This document shows positions 1 through 5,181 of a DNA stretch of 10,389 nucleotides, one piece after another. The notes under the pieces are model-generated. The model made no database searches. It saw only the letters and a program-made list of their open reading frames with translations, and was not told the DNA's origin. Both the position numbers and the translations under genes were made by a program. The DNA is from an uncultured Sphingobium sp. (GTDB taxonomy: Bacteria > Pseudomonadota > Alphaproteobacteria > Sphingomonadales > Sphingomonadaceae), in NCBI GenBank assembly GCA_946885845.1, contig CAMPHJ010000061.1, forward strand, positions 1 through 10,389, written 5' to 3'. The stretch's first letter is position 1. Every line of letters begins with the position of its first letter.

Positions 1-965
1 AGGCCCACCCGCGCCATCAATCCATCCATCAGGAATGCGGCGCGCACCATATATCCGGTCGCTTCCAGCATCAGGATGAAGAAGAAGAGGATCAGGATCT
101 GCGGCAGGAAAACGACGACCGACCCGACGCCGTTGATGACGCCATCCACCAGGAATGATCGCACCAGGCCGTCGGGCAGCGTGGCGGTGGCCGCCTCGCT
201 CAGCAGTCCCGCCAATCCTTCGATCATGGCGATGGGTGCTTCGGACCAGGCATAAACCGCCTGGAACATGACGAACAACAGCCCCAGCAGCATGATCAGC
301 CCGAAAACGGGGTGCAGCGCGACCCGGTCGACCGCCGCGGTCAGCCGCCGCGACGGGGCTTCGCTTATCACCGCGCTTTTCGCGATACGCCTGGCCTCTG
401 CCCGCACGGCGTTGAAGTCGCCCGGCACGCCCCTTTCACGCGCAGGCGCGGCGTTCAGCAGGGTTTCAATCTGGCCGCGCAGGTCGTCCATGCCCCGCTT
501 GCGCACCGCGACGGTCGGAACCACCGGCACGCCCAGTTCGCGCGACAGGATCGCCGGGTCAATTTCCAGCCCATCGCGTGAGGCAAGGTCGACCATGTTC
601 AGCGCAACAACAGTCGGCAGCCCCAGCGACAGCAGTTCCAGCGCGAAACGCAGATGATTGTCCAGGTTGGACGCGTCGATGACGACCACCAGCGCATCGG
701 GCAGCCGCTCACCCGATTGCTTGCCCAGCACGACGTCGCGCGTGACCTGCTCGTCCGGGCTGGTGGGATCAAGGCTGTAGGTTCCCGGCAGGTCGACCAG
801 TTCGACCGGCCGGCCATCAGACAGGGAAAGACGCCCCGATTTGCGCTCGACCGTGACGCCCGGATAATTGCCCAGCTTTTGCCGCGCCCCGGTCAGCGCA
901 TTGAACAGCGCGCTTTTCCCGGCATTGGGGTTTCCGACCAGCGCGACCAGGGGAAATCCGCTCAT
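1..965 (-). CDS. feoB: Ferrous iron transporter FeoB, N-terminal part (truncated by window edge)
   Basis: FeoB is the inner-membrane Fe(II) permease with a cytosolic G-protein domain. About 321 residues are visible; the C-terminal half lies outside the window. The G domain is complete in its key motifs: the G1 P-loop GNPNAGKS at about residues 11-18, the switch region NYPGVTVERK (about 33-42), G3 DLPGTYSL (about 58-65) and G4 NMVD (about 122-125). A linker follows, then the first membrane segments, with FGLIMLLGLLFVMFQAVYAW as the first strong hydrophobic stretch and a second around a VVFLPQILILFFFILML stretch. The ATG overlaps the feoA stop as ATGA, so the two genes are translationally coupled. 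Regulation is probably by iron through the candidate Fur box before feoA. The reading frame is open to the edge, with no sign of damage. Confidence 0.97.
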   Translation of the reverse strand, partial: MSGFPLVALVGNPNAGKSALFNALTGARQKLGNYPGVTVERKSGRLSLSDGRPVELVDLPGTYSLDPTSPDEQVTRDVVLGKQSGERLPDALVVVIDASNLDNHLRFALELLSLGLPTVVALNMVDLASRDGLEIDPAILSRELGVPVVPTVAVRKRGMDDLRGQIETLLNAAPARERGVPGDFNAVRAEARRIAKSAVISEAPSRRLTAAVDRVALHPVFGLIMLLGLLFVMFQAVYAWSEAPIAMIEGLAGLLSEAATATLPDGLVRSFLVDGVINGVGSVVVFLPQILILFFFILMLEATGYMVRAAFLMDGLMARVG

Positions 966-1219
966 GGGTGCGCGCCCCTATCACCGATCCGCACCGAAAT
1001 AGCGGCGGCATGGGCGCGACGCATGGCAATCGTCATCCGCCCGATCTTGCACGCAATCGGACCGCGACCCAGCAGTCCGCCATGGTGCAGCGCTTCGACA
1101 TCCGCCCCTTCGATCAGGCCAAACTCACGCAGGCGCTGACCATCGGTCGCCGAAATGGCGTTCCAATCGATCACGTCCACATAAGCGGGTTGGCGCAACG
1201 GCAGGTCGGTCAGGCGCAA
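962..1219 (-). CDS. feoA: Ferrous iron transport accessory protein FeoA (TTG start)
   Basis: This is a small cytosolic SH3-like protein of 85 residues, the usual FeoA size, which is thought to bind and modulate FeoB. It begins MRLTDLPL, followed by the family pattern LREFGLIEGADVEALHHGGLLGRGP, and ends in a typical short beta-rich tail. The start is TTG: an in-frame TGA lies three codons upstream and no in-frame ATG fits the family N-terminus. A nearby ATG (AUGAGUGAU..., about 15 bases upstream) is in another frame and stops within eight codons. A weak purine-rich stretch (GAGTGA) lies ahead of the TTG. The TGA stop overlaps the feoB ATG by four bases. The identification is firm. The TTG start suggests low or regulated initiation, but that is inference. 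Confidence 0.93.
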   Translation of the reverse strand: MRLTDLPLRQPAYVDVIDWNAISATDGQRLREFGLIEGADVEALHHGGLLGRGPIACKIGRMTIAMRRAHAAAISVRIGDRGAHP

Positions 1220-1244
1220 GAAAAATCACTCATTCAAAACTTCT

Positions 1245-1263
1245 GCGAGTGACTATCAATACC
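1245..1263 (-). promoter_or_regulatory. Candidate Fur box upstream of feoA
   Basis: Read on the minus strand, these 19 bases (GGTATTGATAGTCACTCGC) match the classical 19-bp Fur consensus at 13 of 19 positions by my count, including the central TGATA-TCA core. The site lies about 25 bases before the feoA start codon, where iron-bound Fur would block transcription. It overlaps two small inverted repeats: CTATC-N6-GATAG at 1253-1268 and TCACTC-N15-GAGTGA at 1226-1252. Fur control of feo operons is well established in proteobacteria. That this particular site is bound is inference, and some alphaproteobacterial Fur proteins prefer a different motif. Confidence 0.45.
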
Positions 1264-1315
1264 GATAGGAAAAGGCCAGACCCAATCACGGACCCGCCCC
1301 CGATCACAGCAGCAA

Positions 1316-1981
1316 TCACACCGCTGGATAGCGCAACCGTCCGATAAAGCGCGCCAGGCTCAACCGTTCGCCGCCGCCCATGCCCTTCCAGCGCGCCTTT
1401 GCCCGTTCAAAGCGCATCACCCCTTCGATCCTGCGGGCCAGAAAGGCACGGCTTTCTTCATAATGATCGCTCTCGTCATCGATGAAGACCAGCAGCGTCG
1501 CGGCATAGACGCCTGCCAGCGTCGCACGTTTGCTATAATGGCTCAGGTCAGTCGCATCGTCCCCCGCCGCGCGCCACATTGCGTCGGCAGCGCGCCAGCC
1601 CAGTCGCGCGGCGCGCGCTGCATTTTGCGGCATCGCCATGATGGCAATCGCCCGGCGCAGCGCTTCCCGGTCCCGCGCCAGCAGCGCCAGCCGCGCGTCG
1701 ACCAGTGACGTGATACGCTGCCGGATCGACAGGGTGGCAAGCTGTTCTGGCGCCACGGCGTTCGTCATACCGGCGTCAACGCTGGCAAACCACGCATCGA
1801 TCATGTCCATCGCGCCTTCATGAAAGGCGAGCCGCGCGATGTCGGGATCGATCCCCGCCTCAGCCGCCGCCATGGTCACCGCCTCAGGCCGCCAGCCGTC
1901 AAAAGCGGCATGATGAGGCAGGATCGGCGCAATCCGCGCACGTACTTCGTCCAATGTCAGATCTTCGGGCGTCTGGGTCAT
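1316..1981 (-). CDS. coq9: COQ9-family ubiquinone biosynthesis protein
   Basis: This is a TetR-fold lipid-binding protein of the COQ9 family (221 residues), a partner of the COQ7-type hydroxylase in ubiquinone synthesis at the inner membrane. The N-terminus MTQTPEDLTLDEVRARI leads into a helical domain (about 20-120) and the diagnostic C-terminal block: HYSKRATLAGVYAATLLVFIDD near residues 145-166, then an EESRAFLARRIEGVM helix and a basic tail. The ATG at 1981 fits the family start, although the AGGAGG just before it abuts the start codon with no spacer. An in-frame extension to 2089 (MHDVTSYQ...) exists but looks non-homologous and runs through the palindromic promoter spacer. The stop is 96 bases from feoA on the same strand, so read-through into feo is possible. 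The family is also called 'rpsU-divergently transcribed', but rpsU is not next to it here; a tonB-like gene is the divergent neighbour. Confidence 0.9.
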   Translation of the reverse strand: MTQTPEDLTLDEVRARIAPILPHHAAFDGWRPEAVTMAAAEAGIDPDIARLAFHEGAMDMIDAWFASVDAGMTNAVAPEQLATLSIRQRITSLVDARLALLARDREALRRAIAIMAMPQNAARAARLGWRAADAMWRAAGDDATDLSHYSKRATLAGVYAATLLVFIDDESDHYEESRAFLARRIEGVMRFERAKARWKGMGGGERLSLARFIGRLRYPAV

Positions 1982-2048
1982 CCTCCTATGGTAGGGCGGC
2001 GCTGCCCCCTGCACAAGCATCAGCCAGCTGGGGCGCGCGCTCAATATA

Positions 2049-2089
2049 ATGTTGCAACATATCATCTGATATGATGTAACATCATGCAT
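2049..2089. promoter_or_regulatory. AT-rich palindrome cluster between coq9 and tonB (putative operators/promoters)
   Basis: The divergent spacer (1982-2130) contains an unusually AT-rich stretch with adjoining palindromes: ATGTTGCAACAT at 2049-2060 (perfect 12-mer), ATATCA-TC-TGATAT at 2059-2072, ATGATGT-A-ACATCAT at 2071-2085 (perfect 7-1-7) and ATGCAT at 2084-2089. The first and third share ACAT/ATGT half-sites at similar flanks, as expected for a dimeric repressor site used twice. I could not place a confident -35/-10 pair in either direction. By direct comparison the segment does not match the classical Fur box. The regulator is unknown. Confidence 0.5.
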
Positions 2090-2120
2090 CTGCCCAAAGA
2101 GGCGGAATAGAGCGAAGGAT

Positions 2121-2125
2121 GGAGG
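2121..2125 (+). promoter_or_regulatory. Shine-Dalgarno sequence deciding the tonB start
   Basis: GGAGG lies five bases before the ATG at 2131. The earlier in-frame ATG at 2119 has only an abutting GAAGG and would place this GGAGG inside the coding sequence, so 2131 is the better start. Confidence 0.6.
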
Positions 2126-2130
2126 ATGCG

Positions 2131-2814
2131 ATGGGTTTCATGACCATGTCGGCGACCGGCGGGCCTGTGCAGTCGGGATATGGCGGCGCGAAACGTTCCC
2201 CTGTCGGCATTGGCGGCGCAATCGCCGTCCACGGGCTGCTGGCAGCTGCGTTTGTTCTGATGCCGCGTGAAACCTTTACCCCCTATGTGCCGCAAATCCT
2301 GATCGGCAATCAAATCCCGCTGGATCAGCCGCCGCCTGAAACGGCCGAACCGCAGCCGGACAGCAAAGCCGTCATCGATCCCCGTCCGAAAACCCAGCCC
2401 ACTCGCGCCGATATGACCGCTGACCTTTTCGTGACCAAGGATGATCCGATTTCCGATGGAATCCCCGGCGGGACTTTCGACGACGCTGGCGTCCTTCCGC
2501 CGCTCGATCACCCACGCGACCCCATATTGGTGGAACCGCGAATCGACCCCGGTGCGCTGCGGACCTTCCAGCCGGATTATCCGGGCGCGATGGTCCGGCA
2601 GGGGCTTGAAGGATCAGTGACGGTTCGCGTCACGATCGGCCCGGATGGCCGGGTCACCGCGATCGAGCGGCTGTCGGCGACGGATGACGCCTTCTGGATC
2701 GCGACACAGCGTCACGCTTTGCGCAAATGGCGCTTCCGCCCGGCGACTCGCGACGGGGTGCCGACGGGCGGCGCCAAGGTTCTGACGGTCCATTTTCGGC
2801 TCGCCGATCGCTAA
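2131..2814 (+). CDS. tonB: TonB family protein (energy transducer)
   Basis: This is a 227-residue TonB-like protein, which would couple the proton motive force of an ExbB/ExbD complex to outer-membrane TonB-dependent receptors. It has a short N-terminal cytosolic part, one membrane helix at about residues 25-44 (PVGIGGAIAVHGLLAAAFVL), a proline/acid-rich periplasmic linker at about 63-91 (QPPPETAEPQP...), and a C-terminal TonB domain at about 143-225 with the YPGAMVRQGLEGSVTVRVTI and ALRKWRFRPA patterns. The membrane helix keeps the central histidine (H34) known from TonB, but the serine four residues before it in E. coli TonB is alanine here. No exbB or exbD is adjacent. Its nearness to feo and the divergent palindromic promoter are compatible with iron or nutrient control. 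Sphingomonads carry many TonB paralogues, so the substrate cannot be told. Confidence 0.88.
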   Translation: MGFMTMSATGGPVQSGYGGAKRSPVGIGGAIAVHGLLAAAFVLMPRETFTPYVPQILIGNQIPLDQPPPETAEPQPDSKAVIDPRPKTQPTRADMTADLFVTKDDPISDGIPGGTFDDAGVLPPLDHPRDPILVEPRIDPGALRTFQPDYPGAMVRQGLEGSVTVRVTIGPDGRVTAIERLSATDDAFWIATQRHALRKWRFRPATRDGVPTGGAKVLTVHFRLADR

Positions 2815-2842
2815 AGGACCGCGCTGAAAGGGGGCGGGCGGA

Positions 2843-2875
2843 GCAAAAAGGGTGACTGGCCAAGCGTCCTTTTGC
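2843..2875 (+). terminator. Weak hairpin after tonB (possible terminator)
   Basis: GCAAAAAGG (2843-2851) pairs with CCTTTTGC (2868-2875) across a 16-base loop, with one bulged A. The hairpin starts 28 bases after the tonB stop. The T-run is part of the stem rather than a tail after it, so it is at best a weak intrinsic terminator. Confidence 0.25.
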
Positions 2876-2897
2876 ATCCGGCCCCGCCTTATCCTAT

Positions 2898-3362
2898 ATG
2901 TCCGCGATGACGATTTTCCCCCGTCCAGTATCCCCCAAAAGCGCGCTCAGCGACCTGTGGAGCTATTTTCTCGAAAACAGGGCGCATAAATGGCCGCTGC
3001 TTGGCCTTTCGGCGGCGATGACCTGGGTCATCGTCTGGGCGTTTATCGTCGATGCCAACACCAACACCATGCCGAGACAGAACAAGATCATCTATGTCCA
3101 AAGCTGGGACGCGAACCGGTCCGATGCGGCGGTGATCCTGCAGCAGAAAATCGACCTCGCCAAACGTGAAGCCGCGCTTCAGGGGCAGCAGCGAAAGATG
3201 CAGGGTGTCGCCGATGTTTTCGGCATCGACTGGCGCGCGGAAGAAGCGCGTAACAGCGCGCGGCGAAAGGAAGCGCTAAAGCAGATCAACGGGCAACTGG
3301 ACGCCCGACTCGCAAAGGCGGAGGCGATGGAAAAAGACGCGCCACCGGCGGGACAACCCTGA
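2898..3362 (+). CDS. Hypothetical single-pass membrane protein with coiled-coil tail
   Basis: I do not recognise a named family. The 154-residue protein has a basic/amphipathic N-terminus (1-31), one clear membrane helix at about 32-51 (WPLLGLSAAMTWVIVWAFIV), and then a polar domain starting with NKIIYVQSWDANRSDAAVI. The last two thirds are charged, Ala/Gln/Lys/Arg-rich and probably helical or coiled-coil (about 77-148), ending in a Pro-rich tip. It ends ten bases before the ribD ATG and so probably shares its transcript. Neither the first ATG nor the in-frame ATG at 2907 has a visible Shine-Dalgarno sequence. I recall similar proteins next to ribD in other sphingomonads, but no function. A role in riboflavin metabolism is not supported by the sequence itself. 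Confidence 0.75.
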   Translation: MSAMTIFPRPVSPKSALSDLWSYFLENRAHKWPLLGLSAAMTWVIVWAFIVDANTNTMPRQNKIIYVQSWDANRSDAAVILQQKIDLAKREAALQGQQRKMQGVADVFGIDWRAEEARNSARRKEALKQINGQLDARLAKAEAMEKDAPPAGQP

Positions 3363-3371
3363 TCTTTGTCC

Positions 3372-4358
3372 ATGCGCGTTGACGCCGCCGACGATCGCCG
3401 CTTCATGCAGGCCGCCATCGCGCTGTCGGAACGCGGTCGCGGCCTTTCCACGCCCAATCCCAACGTTGGCTGCCTGATCGTCAGGGACGGCATCGTCGCC
3501 GGGCGCGGCTGGACGCAAAAGGGCGGACGGCCCCATGCCGAAGCGCAGGCGCTGGACCAGGCGCTGGACCGCGCGAACGGGGCAACCGCCTATGTGACGC
3601 TGGAACCCTGTTTCCATCTGTCCGCGCGTGGACCGCGCTGCGCCGACCTGATGGCGCGCGCTGGAATATCCCGCGCCGTGATTGCCCTGCGCGATCCAGA
3701 CCCCCGCACCGATGGTCAGGGTGCGGCGCATCTGCGTGCGCACGGCGTCGCAGTGGAAATGGGCCTGATGGCGCAGGAGGCTGCGGCGGCCATGCGGGGG
3801 TTTGTGCTTCGCCAGACGCTCGGTCGGCCTGCGGTCACGCTGAAACTTGGGCTGTCGCTTGACGGCTGCATTGCCCTTGCCGACGGGACCAGCCGCTGGA
3901 TAACCGGGGACGCTGCGCGCGCCCATGCACATATGGAACGATCCCGCCATGACGCGATATTGGTGGGCGGCGGCACCCTGCGGGCGGACGCCCCCCGTCT
4001 GGACGTGCGACTTGCGGGTCTTGAGGGTCGATCGCCCCGGCGTCTGCTGCTCAGCCGCCTTCCCGCGCCTTCAGGTTGGGATTGCATTGCCCGGCCGGAA
4101 GACATTGCCGCGCTGTCCGGCGTCGATCATCTGATGGTCGAAGGCGGATCGGAAGCGGCGGCGGCTTTCCTGCGGGCGGATCTGGTCGACCGGCTGCTGC
4201 TGTACCGCGCGCCTATTGTCATCGGCGGGGGCCGGGCTGGCGTGGCAGACATTGGCCTTGCCGACCTCGCCCATGCCCATGGCCGCTGGCGCCTTGCCGA
4301 TGAACGGCGGCTGGGCGACGATCGGCTGGAGGTTTACGAAAGGACGCGCAGCGCCTAG
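3372..4358 (+). CDS. ribD: Bifunctional riboflavin deaminase/reductase RibD
   Basis: RibD deaminates the pyrimidine product of GTP cyclohydrolase II and then reduces its ribose with NADPH, the second and third steps of the riboflavin pathway. The protein is 328 residues. The N-terminal deaminase domain (about 9-145) has TPNPNVGCLIV and the zinc ligands H55-A-E57, C80 in EPC and C90. The usual GRTPPC stretch between the cysteines is replaced by HLSARGPRC. The reductase domain (about 148-328) has LKLGLSLDG, SRWITGD, DAILVGGGTLRADAP and VEGGSEAAAAF. The start is taken as ATG at 3372; a TTG six bases earlier is also in frame, and neither has a strong ribosome site. The TAG stop is the first three bases of the hairpin repeat that follows, so the last residues may have been set by that insertion. 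Confidence 0.95.
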   Translation: MRVDAADDRRFMQAAIALSERGRGLSTPNPNVGCLIVRDGIVAGRGWTQKGGRPHAEAQALDQALDRANGATAYVTLEPCFHLSARGPRCADLMARAGISRAVIALRDPDPRTDGQGAAHLRAHGVAVEMGLMAQEAAAAMRGFVLRQTLGRPAVTLKLGLSLDGCIALADGTSRWITGDAARAHAHMERSRHDAILVGGGTLRADAPRLDVRLAGLEGRSPRRLLLSRLPAPSGWDCIARPEDIAALSGVDHLMVEGGSEAAAAFLRADLVDRLLLYRAPIVIGGGRAGVADIGLADLAHAHGRWRLADERRLGDDRLEVYERTRSA

Positions 4359-4464
4359 AGCAAGCGGCCCGATATCTGAAACGCGCAGCTTGCTCTAATT
4401 CTGTGTTGTCGCATCGCTTTTGACGGAAAACCGGTTCCCACTTTTCCGCGCGATGCTCTAGAGC
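4356..4464. repeat. MITE/REP-like intergenic hairpin repeat between ribD and ribE
   Basis: The element is about 109 bp and is bounded by TAGAGCA (4356-4362) and its inverse TGCTCTA (4454-4460), the latter continuing into the palindrome GCTCTAGAGC (4455-4464). Inside are two hairpins. The first is TAGAGCAAGC (4356-4365) with GCTTGCTCTA (4388-4397), 10 perfect pairs. The second is nested: GCATCGC (4411-4417) with GCGATGC (4450-4456), enclosing CGGAAAA (4424-4430) with TTTTCCG (4442-4448) around an ACCGGTT core. The GGAAAAGTGGGAACCGGTTTTCC-type core resembles a dispersed intergenic repeat I recall from rhizobial and sphingomonad genomes. It has no coding capacity. It opens a 135-bp gap inside an otherwise tight operon and may cap or process the ribD mRNA. 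Confidence 0.75.
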
Positions 4465-4493
4465 GCGGCTGGACCCAGCAGGATTGCAGACCC

Positions 4494-5108
4494 ATGTTCA
4501 CTGGCATCATCACCGACATAGGCGAAATCCGCGCCGCCGATCAGCGGGGTGACCTGCGCCTTGTCATCGGCTGTGCCTACGACATGGACGGCGTCGCGAT
4601 CGGCGCGTCGATCGCTTGTTCAGGCGCATGCCTCACCGTCGTGGAAAAGGGCGCGGACTGGTTCGCGGTCGATCTTTCGGCTGAAACGCTGGCGCGTACG
4701 GCGCCGGGATTATGGGAACAGGGCGGGCGGCTCAATCTGGAACGCGCGCTCAAGGTTGGCGATGAACTGGGCGGCCATATCGTCACCGGGCATGTCGACG
4801 GCATCGGCACATTGGTGTCCGCCACGCCTGAAGGCGATTCGACCCGGCTGGTCGTCGCGGCTCCGGCAGCGCTTGCTGCGGCGCTGGCGGCGAAAGGCTC
4901 GATCACGATCGACGGCATTTCCCTGACGGTCAACAGCGTGGACGACCAAGCCGACGGTTCAGTGCATTTCGGGCTGAACATCATTCCCCATACGGCGGCG
5001 GCGACCACGCTCGACACGCTCGTCCCCGGACGCGCCTTCAATCTGGAGATCGACGTGCTCGCCCGCTATCTGGACCGGATGCAGACTCTTCGCCAGCCTG
5101 CTGTGTGA
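4494..5108 (+). CDS. ribE: Riboflavin synthase, alpha subunit
   Basis: The enzyme dismutates two molecules of 6,7-dimethyl-8-ribityllumazine to riboflavin and the pyrimidine substrate of RibH, the last pathway step. At 204 residues it is normal size and shows the two tandem lumazine-binding barrels. Barrel 1 begins with the hallmark MFTGII and carries SIACSGACLTVVEK. Barrel 2 begins around residue 98 with GGHIVTGHVDGIGTLV and carries GSITIDGISLTVNSV. The C-terminal helix FNLEIDVLARYLDRM is the trimerisation segment known in the family. An AGCAGGA about ten bases before the ATG can serve as ribosome site. It is preceded by the hairpin repeat and followed, 73 bases on, by ribB(X). E. coli nomenclature calls this gene ribC. 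Confidence 0.97.
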   Translation: MFTGIITDIGEIRAADQRGDLRLVIGCAYDMDGVAIGASIACSGACLTVVEKGADWFAVDLSAETLARTAPGLWEQGGRLNLERALKVGDELGGHIVTGHVDGIGTLVSATPEGDSTRLVVAAPAALAAALAAKGSITIDGISLTVNSVDDQADGSVHFGLNIIPHTAAATTLDTLVPGRAFNLEIDVLARYLDRMQTLRQPAV

Positions 5109-5143
5109 TTGGCGCTTGCCATTATCACACCACAATGTGATAA
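5104..5143 (+). promoter_or_regulatory. Phased half-sites / alternative hairpins before ribB
   Basis: TTATCACA (5122-5129) and TGTGATAA (5136-5143) form a perfect 8-bp inverted repeat with a 6-base centre. A third half-site, TGTGA (5104-5108), lies at the ribE stop. The half-site centres are 21 and 11 bases apart, close to two and one helical turns. As RNA, the middle segment can pair either with the downstream arm or with the upstream arm: TGTGAT-T-GGC (5104-5113) with GCC-A-(TT)-ATCACA (5118-5129) around a GCTT loop. The two folds exclude each other. There is no T-run, so it is not an ordinary terminator. The half-site order is inside-out relative to the CRP consensus. It could be an operator, an attenuator or a processing site; which one is unknown. 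Confidence 0.45.
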
Positions 5144-5168
5144 ACGATGAGCAGGGCCGATTTGGTTC

Positions 5169-5173
5169 AGGAG
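5169..5173 (+). promoter_or_regulatory. Shine-Dalgarno sequence deciding the ribB start
   Basis: AGGAG lies eight bases before ATG 5182. It rules out the longer in-frame reading from 5116, which would translate the inverted repeat and has no ribosome site. Confidence 0.7.
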
Positions 5174-5181
5174 TCTATACT

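Noticed and set aside
1982..2089. N-terminal extension of the COQ9 protein to 2089
   Set aside because: The added 36 residues do not resemble the family and would cover the palindromic divergent promoter.
3546..3569. Short tandem repeat GCGCTGGACC in ribD
   Set aside because: Two copies of a codon-level LDQALD repeat within a normal helix; no sign of a repeat expansion.
3276..3950. Minus-strand open frame of 224 codons under ribD
   Set aside because: Shadow of ribD and the upstream gene; composition is typical of antisense GC-rich frames.
4359..4493. FMN riboswitch (RFN element) before ribE
   Set aside because: The conserved RFN segments were not found; the spacer is explained by the hairpin repeat. 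The ribE-ribB and ribB-ribH spacers also lack them.
5122..5143. CRP/FNR-type binding site
   Set aside because: The CRP consensus is TGTGA-N6-TCACA; here the arms are reversed (TCACA-N6-TGTGA), so the match is inside-out.
5116..5181. N-terminal extension of ribB to an earlier ATG
   Set aside because: No ribosome site; it would translate the inverted repeat. A good AGGAG fits ATG 5182, where the HTH domain begins.
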